The notes under the pieces were generated by a model. That model made no database searches, was not told the DNA's origin, and saw nothing but the letters and a program-made list of their open reading frames with translations. Of a stretch of 5,371 bases of DNA, positions 1 to 5,371 are shown one piece after another. The position numbers and the translations under genes were made by a program. Source of the DNA: Bordetella parapertussis (GTDB lineage: Bacteria > Bacteroidota > Bacteroidia > Chitinophagales > Chitinophagaceae); NCBI GenBank assembly GCA_943331005.2, contig CALQJX020000040.1:1-5371 (forward strand), given 5' to 3'. How positions within the stretch are numbered: the first letter of the stretch is position 1; each line of letters starts with the position of its first letter.

Positions 1-131
1 CTATGCAGAGATATGCAGAACCGCCCCTAGTAGCGAATGATGATAGAAGACTGGAACGATCATAGATACCTATATTTTGCAGCGAAGTGCAGCTGTTTTT
101 TAGCCAATTTTTATAAAGCCTTGATCTTTTG

Positions 132-157
132 GTTCTTTTGCCTTGATGCAAAAGAAC
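132..157. repeat. Inverted repeat 1: 10-bp arms, 6-nt loop
   Basis: The arms GTTCTTTTGC (132-141) and GCAAAAGAAC (148-157) are perfectly complementary around the loop CTTGAT. A-T pairs continue outside the arms after one mismatch (129-130 with 159-160). The hairpin is not followed by a T-tract on the plus strand, so it is not a classical terminator there. It lies 20 bp before a second, stronger palindrome and 140 bp before the start of the helix-turn-helix gene. Its look (A/T-rich arms of the GTTCTTTTG type in non-coding DNA) is that of dispersed palindromes in Bacteroidota genomes. That it is repeated elsewhere in this genome is inference. Confidence 0.7.
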
Positions 158-176
158 AAACAGAAAAAGAAATTTC

Positions 177-204
177 TATGATAAGACGCCAGCGTCTTAT
201 CATA
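177..204. repeat. Inverted repeat 2: perfect 13-bp arms, 2-nt centre
   Basis: The arms TATGATAAGACGC (177-189) and GCGTCTTATCATA (192-204) are perfectly complementary and are separated only by CA. It is the longest perfect palindrome found in the window. With such a small centre it could form a cruciform in DNA, or a dyad operator for a dimeric protein, as easily as an RNA hairpin. CCCCAAAAAG follows on the plus strand, so it is not a rho-independent terminator in that direction. It ends 92 bp before the start codon at 297, in the region where a promoter and operator of that gene would be expected. Confidence 0.75.
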
Positions 205-296
205 CCCCAAAAAGTGTAGTACCATAGATTTTCGTTTTGCCCCATTCCATACTACTCCAGACCTTTGTTCCAAAGAACATAGCAATACCTGAAACC

Positions 297-1124
297 ATGG
301 AAAACGAAAAGAAACTACAAGCCAAAAATCTCTACTTTCAAACATCCCTCACCAAAACAGAGATAGCAGAGATACTCAACATCAGCAGAAGAAGCCTCTC
401 CTATTGGGTCAGAGAAGGAGAGTGGAACAGACTCAAAGAATCCGCAAAGCACCTGCCCGCCATGCTGGCAGAGAACTGCTACCACATGATCGCACACCTG
501 CAGGAAAACTACCTGTCAGAGCAGCGTATCACCAACAGGGTCAGCTCCAAAGAAATAGACGCACTGCACAAACTCACCCTCACTGCAAACAAACTCAGCA
601 ATCGTTGCACCCTCAATGAAAGCATGGAACTGTTGGGCTTTTTCATGGAAATGCTTAGAAATAAGAACGGCGCATTGGCCGACCAGATCATGCCCTATGT
701 CGATGAATACATGACCACACGTGCAGGTATACGTACACAACATATACAGCCCGACCATTTCAACCACCTGGGTCGCATTCCGTGGAAAGAAGATCACGAC
801 CCTGAAAGGATCATCGACAATCAGGAAGCCTATTTCGACGACCCCGATACTGTAGAGACCTATGCACAATGTGGTATACCCTTCCCTTCAGAAGAAGAGA
901 TCAGTATCATCACAGGCAGCAAAAAAGCACAGCCGCCACAGCCGTTGTCAGAAGAAAATATTACTGTGATTACAGAAAACGAAGCAGTACTTCCCGAAAA
1001 TAACACCACTGCAAAAAGCCACACATCATACACGATCGAAGAGATCGAAAAATTAGCCCAAAGCGACACACACTTCATGGAAACCTCTATAAACAATAAG
1101 AAGATTTATCAGACCAGAGTGTAA
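297..1124 (+). CDS. Terminase-small-subunit-like helix-turn-helix protein, function unknown
   Basis: The product is 275 residues from the ATG at 297; a TTG 60 bp upstream in frame is less likely because the added residues precede the conserved-looking region. Residues ~7-47 form a helix-turn-helix: LTKTEIAEILNIS (18-30) is the first helix and turn, RRSLSYWVREGEW (31-43) the recognition helix and a typical trailing Trp. This 'LY...EIA..L.IS...L..W...G.W' pattern is that of the gpP/gp36-like small terminase subunit and of related Bacteroidota DNA-binding proteins. Residues ~50-125 look helical. The C-terminal third is acidic and probably disordered, with an imperfect duplication (SEEEISIITGS at 198-208, SEENITVITEN at 218-228). 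No catalytic motif is visible, and there is no large terminase or other phage gene nearby. It sits between a palindrome pair upstream and a TGCGCAA array downstream, which may be its binding sites (inference). It could equally be a phage remnant or a stand-alone regulator. Confidence 0.8.
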   Translation: MENEKKLQAKNLYFQTSLTKTEIAEILNISRRSLSYWVREGEWNRLKESAKHLPAMLAENCYHMIAHLQENYLSEQRITNRVSSKEIDALHKLTLTANKLSNRCTLNESMELLGFFMEMLRNKNGALADQIMPYVDEYMTTRAGIRTQHIQPDHFNHLGRIPWKEDHDPERIIDNQEAYFDDPDTVETYAQCGIPFPSEEEISIITGSKKAQPPQPLSEENITVITENEAVLPENNTTAKSHTSYTIEEIEKLAQSDTHFMETSINNKKIYQTRV

Positions 1125-1154
1125 CCCTTTTTCAGGACGAGGCATTGCGCAATG

Positions 1155-1176
1155 TGCGCAAAAGTGCGCAATTTTT
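1155..1176 (+). terminator. Possible weak terminator of the helix-turn-helix gene
   Basis: Two TGCGCA copies (1155-1160 and 1165-1170) can pair as a 6-bp stem around the loop AAAG, followed by A and five Ts (1172-1176). This is 31 bp after the stop codon at 1124. The same bases can instead form two other 7-bp hairpins with 3-nt loops (1145-1161 and 1165-1181), so which structure forms is uncertain. The stem is short for a strong terminator. Confidence 0.35.
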
Positions 1177-1208
1177 GCGCAAAAACAGGCAACTACAGAC
1201 ACCAAACA

Positions 1209-1247
1209 TGCGCAAGATATCATTGATAATCAATGCAAACCTGCGCA
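1209..1247. promoter_or_regulatory. Symmetric 39-bp composite palindrome, possible protein-binding site
   Basis: A 15-bp inner palindrome (CATTGAT, central A at 1228, ATCAATG; 1221-1235) is flanked on each side by a 6-bp non-complementary spacer and then TGCGCA (1209-1214 and 1242-1247). Both the inner and the outer pairs are centred exactly on base 1228. This nested symmetry suggests a site for a symmetric protein complex. No function can be assigned from the sequence, and neither adjoining gene starts here. Confidence 0.45.
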
Positions 1248-1258
1248 ATCAACAGCAC

Positions 1259-1289
1259 AAAAAAAATGCCGGCAATTCGCCGGCATTTT
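1259..1289 (-). terminator. Rho-independent terminator of the ftsE-lipoprotein operon
   Basis: Read on the minus strand, AAAATGCCGGC (1289-1279) pairs perfectly with GCCGGCATTTT (1273-1263) around a 5-nt loop. The Ts run on without a break to give a tract of eight (1266-1259). It starts 20 bp after the lipoprotein stop codon. On the plus strand the same stem is followed by only four Ts, part of the stem itself, so it might also act as a weak backstop for transcripts from the convergent helix-turn-helix gene. Confidence 0.9.
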
Positions 1290-1309
1290 CAAATAGCTTA
1301 TAGCAACAA

Positions 1310-1855
1310 TTATTCTACTTTCAACTGCTTCAGTGCCAGCACCGCACGCGCCAGTATCACCGGCTCTTCCTTGCTGAAGTCAGCAATATTCACAGGCACG
1401 TCACTACTGGAAGGCCCTGTCCATTTTATGAGCTTATTATCGTTGAAATAGTATTTATTGATCTCCAGTTTTGTCTTACTGTCATCATACCATTCAGAGT
1501 CATTCTGAAAACGGGCTACCTCTTCGGTATAGGTATTAGGCTTGTTATAAATAAAATCCTGAGTCATTACATAGATCAGCATACCATCATCAAAGTAGTA
1601 CTCAGCAAAAGTTCGGCGGGTCACATCATAGCGCTCGGTTATCACCTTCTTGGCCTCATCGTCACTAAAGTAACCCGATACTACACCCTGCCCTTCAGTT
1701 ACAATATCATCCACCCTTCTGTAAGTATACTCCTTCAGTTTGGAATTGATCTTTTCACGCTTCTCTTTAGTAGAAGCAAGTATCTGCTCCTGCTTTTTCT
1801 TGCAGGCAGTCATACTTATAGCAACAATAAAAAGAAATGACAAAAACTGTTTCAT
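1310..1855 (-). CDS. Small predicted lipoprotein of unknown function, downstream of ftsE
   Basis: The product is 181 residues. The N-terminus has one Lys, a hydrophobic stretch (FLSFLFIVAISM, residues 4-15) and a lipobox-like SMTAC with the lipidated Cys at 18; KKKQEQ follows. This predicts a lipoprotein exported by Sec, cut by signal peptidase II and anchored in the inner or outer membrane. The Lys-rich segment 30-42 is probably helical. The mature part holds two similar short motifs, EYYFDDGMLIYV (85-96) and KYYFNDNKLIKW (134-145), which look like repeated beta-hairpins. No enzyme motif is visible and I do not recognise the family. The gene starts 40 bp beyond the ftsE stop with no clear promoter between, so it is probably co-transcribed with ftsE and ends at the terminator at 1259-1289. 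A link to FtsE in the envelope is suggested by position only. Confidence 0.85.
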   Translation of the reverse strand: MKQFLSFLFIVAISMTACKKKQEQILASTKEKREKINSKLKEYTYRRVDDIVTEGQGVVSGYFSDDEAKKVITERYDVTRRTFAEYYFDDGMLIYVMTQDFIYNKPNTYTEEVARFQNDSEWYDDSKTKLEINKYYFNDNKLIKWTGPSSSDVPVNIADFSKEEPVILARAVLALKQLKVE

Positions 1856-1895
1856 ATGATTCTACGGATCAGACTATGCTCTATATTATTAATAC

Positions 1896-2618
1896 CTACA
1901 CTCCTGCTGCACTTATTTCCTTCACCTGTCCATGTTCTATACGCACCACACGTGCCGGGTATTTCTGAATGATACCATAGTCATGCGTAGCCATAATAAA
2001 GGCGGTTTGTATATCGCGGCATATATTGAAGAGCAGCTGCATGATCTCGTCAGTGGTATCTGGGTCCAGATTACCGGTAGGTTCATCTGCCAGTATCAGT
2101 GCCGGATTGTTCAGCAAAGCACGGGCTATATCCACACGCTGCTGTTCCCCGCCCGACATCTCATAGGGCATCTTGCTGCCCTTATTCTTCAGTCCCACCT
2201 TAGCCAGTACGTTCTCTATTTTCTCCTTCATCATCACCTTGTCCTTCCAGCCGGTAGCCTTCAGCACAAACTCCAGATTATCATACACATCTCTATCCGT
2301 CAGCAACCTGAAATCCTGAAACACTATACCCAGATTCCTGCGCAGCAATGGTATCTTTTGCCATGTCAGATCCTTCAGATTGAAGCCAGCCACTTTGCCC
2401 TCTCCTTCTTTCAGATACAGGTCACCATAAAGCGTTTTCAGCAAGCTCGATTTTCCCGTACCCGTCTTCCCGATCAGATATATGAATTCACCCTTCCCTA
2501 CCTCCAGGTTCACATTATTCAGCACCAGACTATTGCCCTGGTATATGTTGGCCTGTCGCAGAGATACTATGCTTTCAGGGTTGATAATCATTGGTTCTGT
2601 AATCATTGGCTCCATCAT
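1896..2618 (-). CDS. ftsE: Cell division ABC transporter ATP-binding protein FtsE
   Basis: The product is 240 residues, slightly longer than the usual ~220-230 because of a Met-rich start (Met at 1, 2, 5 and 10, so the true start could be up to 27 bp downstream). All parts of an ABC ATPase are present: Walker A GKTGTGKS (50-57), Q-loop Gln 101 in VFQDFRLL, signature MSGGEQQR (154-161), Walker B LILADEP (174-180) followed by D-loop GNLD (182-185), and H-loop His 212. IYLIGKTGTGKSSLLKTLYG and VFQDFRLLTDRDVYDN are typical of FtsE. FtsE normally works with the membrane protein FtsX; ATP hydrolysis transmits a signal across the inner membrane that activates peptidoglycan hydrolysis at the septum. 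ftsX is absent here. Separate ftsE and ftsX loci are, from memory, usual in Bacteroidota. A related LolD-like ATPase is the main alternative. A TATCTTTG box lies 16 bp upstream and a lipoprotein gene follows 40 bp downstream. Confidence 0.92.
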   Translation of the reverse strand: MMEPMITEPMIINPESIVSLRQANIYQGNSLVLNNVNLEVGKGEFIYLIGKTGTGKSSLLKTLYGDLYLKEGEGKVAGFNLKDLTWQKIPLLRRNLGIVFQDFRLLTDRDVYDNLEFVLKATGWKDKVMMKEKIENVLAKVGLKNKGSKMPYEMSGGEQQRVDIARALLNNPALILADEPTGNLDPDTTDEIMQLLFNICRDIQTAFIMATHDYGIIQKYPARVVRIEHGQVKEISAAGV

Positions 2619-2634
2619 CAGAAGTGCGTTTACA

Positions 2635-2642
2635 CAAAGATA
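2635..2642 (-). promoter_or_regulatory. Bacteroidota-type -7 promoter element of ftsE
   Basis: On the minus strand TATCTTTG matches the Bacteroidota -7 consensus TAnnTTTG at every fixed position. It ends 16 bp before the first ATG of ftsE, which implies a very short leader. No good TTTG -33 element is seen at the expected distance; that place is taken by T-rich DNA (2654-2672) that includes the T-tract of the preceding protease terminator. The promoter would drive ftsE and the lipoprotein gene. Confidence 0.5.
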
Positions 2643-2659
2643 AACGTGTTACATTTAAG

Positions 2660-2703
2660 AAAAAGAAAAAAAGCGAACGGCTGCACCATTACTGGCACAG
2701 CCG
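2660..2703 (-). terminator. Rho-independent terminator of the metalloprotease gene
   Basis: On the minus strand CGGCTGTGCC (2703-2694) pairs with GGTGCAGCCG (2687-2678) over 10 bp, two of them G-T wobbles, around a 6-nt loop. TTCGC separates the stem from a broken T-tract (seven Ts, C, four Ts or more) running to 2660. It begins 20 bp after the protease stop and isolates the protease from ftsE. Confidence 0.82.
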
Positions 2704-2723
2704 ACACATAAATAAGTTCACTA

Positions 2724-5000
2724 TTAATATACTACCAGCTTCTGCGTATTCACCTGGTTGCCGGTAAGTGTCTGAACTAGATACATACCACTTACAGAGA
2801 TAACAGAGGCAGGTATCACTATACGGGCCTGAGTACCTGCAATTTGCTGAGTAGTTATATAAACAACCTTACCCGTAATATCTGTTACAGTAATCTGAGC
2901 CCTTGTATTGAAAACATCTTTTACTATTACATAGGCATCACCCCTCGTTGGGTTGGGCACTATAGATACACTTGTCTTATCTGGACTCAGATTGCTGGCC
3001 TCTGCACCCCATGGACTCACATTTACACGGTCCATATAGAAGTTATTACCGCTGCTCACTACCCCATTCGCAGATACACCTGGCATATAGCGGAACCTGA
3101 ATGTGGTATAGTTGGTAATGGCACTGGCCGGCAGTGAAATGGTCTTTGGAGACCAGTCCATAATAGAGGTAGGCACATAGGGTGTAGACATGGCACCTTT
3201 ATTACACAGCTCACCTTTAGCTATCTTGGCCGCACTCACCCATGTGGTGCCTTTGTTGGTGGTATAGTCTATATACAATGTGTCTGTGATGCTCGCCGAA
3301 CTGCTGGAGCGCGAAGCACCTGTAAAGTGAAAATTCAGATTACACGGGCCTCCTGCAAATGGAGTAAGATCCATCGGGATGCTATAAAAATCATCAAAGT
3401 CTCCCTTTGGCGACCCGGTAATAGGGAAAGAAGTAGCGGTTACTCGCTCGTCAAATCCCTTATACATGATACCATGGTTATCCCATACACCATAATCCGA
3501 CAGCGCCCATTTGAATTCGTTATTGTAGTAGTTGAACATTGGCCACTTATCTCGGTCACCATCCGAATTGAATTCCTGCAGATAACCTACTGCATTCGTA
3601 CCGGTTGGGTTAGCAACAAATATCGATTTGTCCCAGCTTACAGAAGTATCTCCTGTGTTGTTGCCGGTTGCAGTCATGGTCAGTTTCACCCATCCCGGCT
3701 CAGTAAATGCCTGTGTAAAATTGGTGAGAGAAGTTGAATTAATTACAGAACTGCCATTCTCAAACTTCCAGTTCAGCGCAGTTAGTGTATCGTTGGTTGT
3801 GTAGTTAGTAAACTTTACATCCTTACCTGGGAACACGAAGTTGCCATTCTTGGTAAGATAGGTACCACCTGTAATGGTATTGATAGAAAAATCAGGTATT
3901 GGCTTCAGATCAGGCATAGGAAGCATTGCACCTGTAGCTACCAGATTGGTACTATCCCACAGATTGTTACGACCGGCAATATTACTGTTCAGCGTAATAT
4001 GCATACGCCTTGACTGTCCTTTCGTAAACATCTTATCGCAGTAGGTATAGTCCATAATGTTCTGCGAGTTGTTAGTATCAGGATAATTGATCAGTTGCAG
4101 ATGACCGGCAGCATCAAGGGCCATTTTAAAGTAGTTGCTGCTGCAGGTAGTATCATAGATAGCAGATGCAGAACAGCCACTTGGGTTGTGCCCCTTTGTG
4201 GGTGGCGTATCATCCACATTGTCATCGCCGCAAGCCATACCCGGAGAGTTGTTATCACCCCATACGTGGCTCAGGTTCAGTACATGGCCCAGTTCGTGCG
4301 GTATGGTTTTAGAACCTTTGTTCATATACTCTGCAAGAGATATAACACCATCGTAGAAGGGAATATAGGTAACTGCAGATGGATAAAGCGCATAAGCTGC
4401 AGCATTGTTGTTGGCTGCGCTCATTTTATTAATGAACCAGATGTTGATATAAGATGTTGGTGTCCAGTCGTCAAACTTAGCCTGCTCGCTGCCGGAATAG
4501 GTAAGATACGAACGCCTGCGTGTTATACCCTTGGTCCTCTTACCATTTGGATCATTAGTAGCAAGGTGCAACCTGATATGAGGATGGCCTATCCACTTCT
4601 TGAAAGGTGCAATAACATCAGAAGTATCCGCATTCTCTTTTGCAAATACTACATTCCACTCCTTTACTGCATTGAATATAAAATCATCAGGAACAAAGTC
4701 GCCCGAAAATGTAGATGTATTATAGTTGTTATAATCATGAACAATATGTATCACAATTGGGATGTCGTACCAGAAGTTTTCATTGTCTGTTTGGTCAGTA
4801 GTAGTTGTTTTAGCCGCATGCCCGAGATCGATCTTACGTATACCTTCTCTGATCTGACGTTCCATTTCAGCCTCAAACTGAATCAATTCAGGATGTTCAG
4901 CGCGCATTTTTCTCATCATCTCATCAGTACCGCATGGTTGTTGTGCTTTGGCCGTACCAAATAGAAATGGAGTAGCTAATAGTAGTAAATATTTCTTCAT
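2724..5000 (-). CDS. Secreted M43 (pappalysin-family) zinc metalloprotease with T9SS sorting domain
   Basis: From the ATG at 5000 the product is 758 residues. A GTG start 27 bp upstream would place extra residues before a good signal peptide, so the ATG is preferred. Order: signal peptide 1-19 (MKKYLLLLATPFLFGTAKA), propeptide ~20-80, M43 catalytic domain ~80-345, PKD-like domain ~366-463, beta-rich jelly-roll-like region ~471-663, and a type A T9SS C-terminal domain ~673-758 (SIVPNPTRG, DITGKVV, SGMYLVQ, final QKLVVY). The catalytic motif is HELGHVLNLSH: zinc ligands His 235, 239 and 245, base Glu 236. The Met-turn is NIMDY (Met 316). Four Cys (257, 276, 286, 321) flank the CGDDNVDDTP region as in M43B enzymes. 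Cys 23 in PCGTDEM may be a propeptide cysteine switch (inference). It should be exported by Sec, crossed over the outer membrane by T9SS, and degrade extracellular protein. No other T9SS gene is nearby. The gene lies downstream of an rRNA operon but is separated from it by a terminator. Confidence 0.93.
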   Translation of the reverse strand: MKKYLLLLATPFLFGTAKAQQPCGTDEMMRKMRAEHPELIQFEAEMERQIREGIRKIDLGHAAKTTTTDQTDNENFWYDIPIVIHIVHDYNNYNTSTFSGDFVPDDFIFNAVKEWNVVFAKENADTSDVIAPFKKWIGHPHIRLHLATNDPNGKRTKGITRRRSYLTYSGSEQAKFDDWTPTSYINIWFINKMSAANNNAAAYALYPSAVTYIPFYDGVISLAEYMNKGSKTIPHELGHVLNLSHVWGDNNSPGMACGDDNVDDTPPTKGHNPSGCSASAIYDTTCSSNYFKMALDAAGHLQLINYPDTNNSQNIMDYTYCDKMFTKGQSRRMHITLNSNIAGRNNLWDSTNLVATGAMLPMPDLKPIPDFSINTITGGTYLTKNGNFVFPGKDVKFTNYTTNDTLTALNWKFENGSSVINSTSLTNFTQAFTEPGWVKLTMTATGNNTGDTSVSWDKSIFVANPTGTNAVGYLQEFNSDGDRDKWPMFNYYNNEFKWALSDYGVWDNHGIMYKGFDERVTATSFPITGSPKGDFDDFYSIPMDLTPFAGGPCNLNFHFTGASRSSSSASITDTLYIDYTTNKGTTWVSAAKIAKGELCNKGAMSTPYVPTSIMDWSPKTISLPASAITNYTTFRFRYMPGVSANGVVSSGNNFYMDRVNVSPWGAEASNLSPDKTSVSIVPNPTRGDAYVIVKDVFNTRAQITVTDITGKVVYITTQQIAGTQARIVIPASVISVSGMYLVQTLTGNQVNTQKLVVY

Positions 5001-5202
5001 TATCAGAGTTATAAAATATATAAGCACTAAAGCTATAAAAATTAACAGAGAAATAAAGAAATGAACCCTTTGATATTTACTAACTACATGTGGATAAGGC
5101 TATTATGTGCACATTATAGGAGAGGATGTATAACAGGTAGGCAGGCATCACAGCTACCAACACTCCCTCATGCTGTCACAGTATTTTGCTCATATAGGCA
5201 CA

Positions 5203-5232
5203 TAAAAAATGCCTCTACATTTCTGTAAAGGC
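5203..5232 (-). terminator. Rho-independent terminator of the rRNA operon
   Basis: On the minus strand GCCTTTACA (5232-5224) pairs with TGTAGAGGC (5219-5211) over 9 bp with one U-G wobble. The loop GAAA is a stable GNRA tetraloop, and A plus six Ts follow (5209-5204). The stem starts 11 bp past the end of 5S rRNA, the right place to end the rRNA transcript and protect the protease gene from read-through. Confidence 0.88.
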
Positions 5233-5243
5233 TTTTAAAGGAA

Positions 5244-5354
<111 letters not shown>

Positions 5355-5371
5355 AGATGGTTGGTTAGTAA

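Larger units (their letters stand above)
1146..1248. repeat. Array of six TGCGCAA heptamers
   Basis: TGCGCAA begins at 1146, 1155, 1165, 1176, 1209 and 1242, always in the same orientation. The core TGCGCA is itself palindromic and occurs only once more in the window (2339-2344, inside ftsE, without the trailing A). Steps between copies are 9, 10, 11, 33 and 33 bp, so neighbours lie about one or three helical turns apart. Copy 1 lies in the 10-bp palindrome ATTGCGCAAT (1144-1153) and copy 4 in the 14-bp palindrome TTTTTGCGCAAAAA (1172-1185). The cluster occupies the gap between two convergent genes, where a promoter operator is not expected. Multiple protein binding sites, a structured RNA 3' end, or a decayed mobile element end are all possible. 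Confidence 0.75.

Noticed and set aside
4..92. Two pairs of TGCAG at 10-bp spacing (4 and 14; 78 and 88)
   Set aside because: The motif is only 5 bp with different flanks, so chance is a sufficient explanation.
80..101. Terminator for a gene upstream of the window (short CAGC/GCTG stem then Ts)
   Set aside because: The stem is 4-5 bp with an 8-nt loop, and no upstream gene is visible to support it.
37..219. A 60-residue open frame on the plus strand
   Set aside because: It runs straight through both inverted repeats and its sequence is a by-product of them; no domain, promoter or start signal supports it.
237..296. Extension of the helix-turn-helix gene to a TTG start
   Set aside because: TTG is a rare start, and the added 20 residues do not resemble the N-terminus of related HTH proteins; the ATG at 297 leads directly into the domain.
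1209..1247. A dif/Xer recombination site
   Set aside because: TGCGCA recalls the XerC arm of E. coli dif, but the 11-6-11 arm layout and a TTATG-type XerD arm are absent.
1146..1248. CRISPR array
   Set aside because: The repeats are only 7 bp, the intervals are irregular (mostly 2-4 bp between copies), and no cas genes are present.
1932..2711. A 259-residue open frame antisense to ftsE
   Set aside because: It is the shadow of a clear ABC ATPase gene, crosses the ftsE promoter and the protease terminator, and has no protein-like features.
4095..4964. A 289-residue open frame antisense to the metalloprotease
   Set aside because: The opposite strand encodes the full signal peptide and catalytic domain; the antisense product has no recognisable domain.
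5001..5027. GTG start for the metalloprotease
   Set aside because: It would add nine residues before a canonical Lys-Lys-hydrophobic signal peptide that begins at the ATG.
5028..5035. TAGCTTTA on the minus strand as a -7 promoter box for the metalloprotease
   Set aside because: It differs from TAnnTTTG at the last base and lacks a convincing -33 TTTG; possible, but too weak to list as a feature.
5036..5202. Possible small gene or RNA between the rRNA terminator and the protease
   Set aside because: No open frame with coding character, strong hairpin or tRNA-like fold was seen; it appears to be plain intergenic DNA.

Overview
This window looks like a chromosomal segment from a Bacteroidota bacterium, most likely of the Chitinophagaceae or a related family. 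Four things point there: a secreted M43 metalloprotease with a type IX secretion (T9SS) C-terminal sorting domain, a Bacteroidota-style FtsE, a -7 element matching TAnnTTTG upstream of ftsE, and no clear Shine-Dalgarno sequence before any start codon. The family-level placement is inference.

Layout. Positions 1-296 hold no convincing gene. They contain two strong inverted repeats (132-157 and 177-204) that resemble an interspersed palindromic element. A plus-strand gene (297-1124) follows, encoding a 275-residue protein with an N-terminal helix-turn-helix like that of phage terminase small subunits. Past its stop codon, in the gap between convergent genes, lies a cluster of six TGCGCAA heptamers (1146-1248) with helically phased spacing and a symmetric composite palindrome (1209-1247).

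Everything from 1259 to the end is on the minus strand. Read in the direction of transcription (right to left), it comprises: a 5S rRNA gene (5244-5354, the end of an rRNA operon whose 23S would lie beyond the window) with its own hairpin terminator (5203-5232); about 200 bp with no gene; the M43 metalloprotease (5000-2724) with a terminator (2660-2703); and ftsE (2618-1896) followed after 39 bp by a small lipoprotein gene (1855-1310), which shares ftsE's promoter and ends at a strong terminator (1259-1289).

How the genes relate. ftsE and the lipoprotein gene probably form a two-gene operon; ftsX is not in the window. The protease is a self-contained secreted enzyme. The part that standard annotation explains least is positions ~120-1250: hairpin pair, terminase-like DNA-binding protein and TGCGCAA array. 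These may form one module in which the protein binds the array, but this is only a hypothesis. No transposase, integrase, CRISPR array, tRNA or recognisable defence gene is visible.
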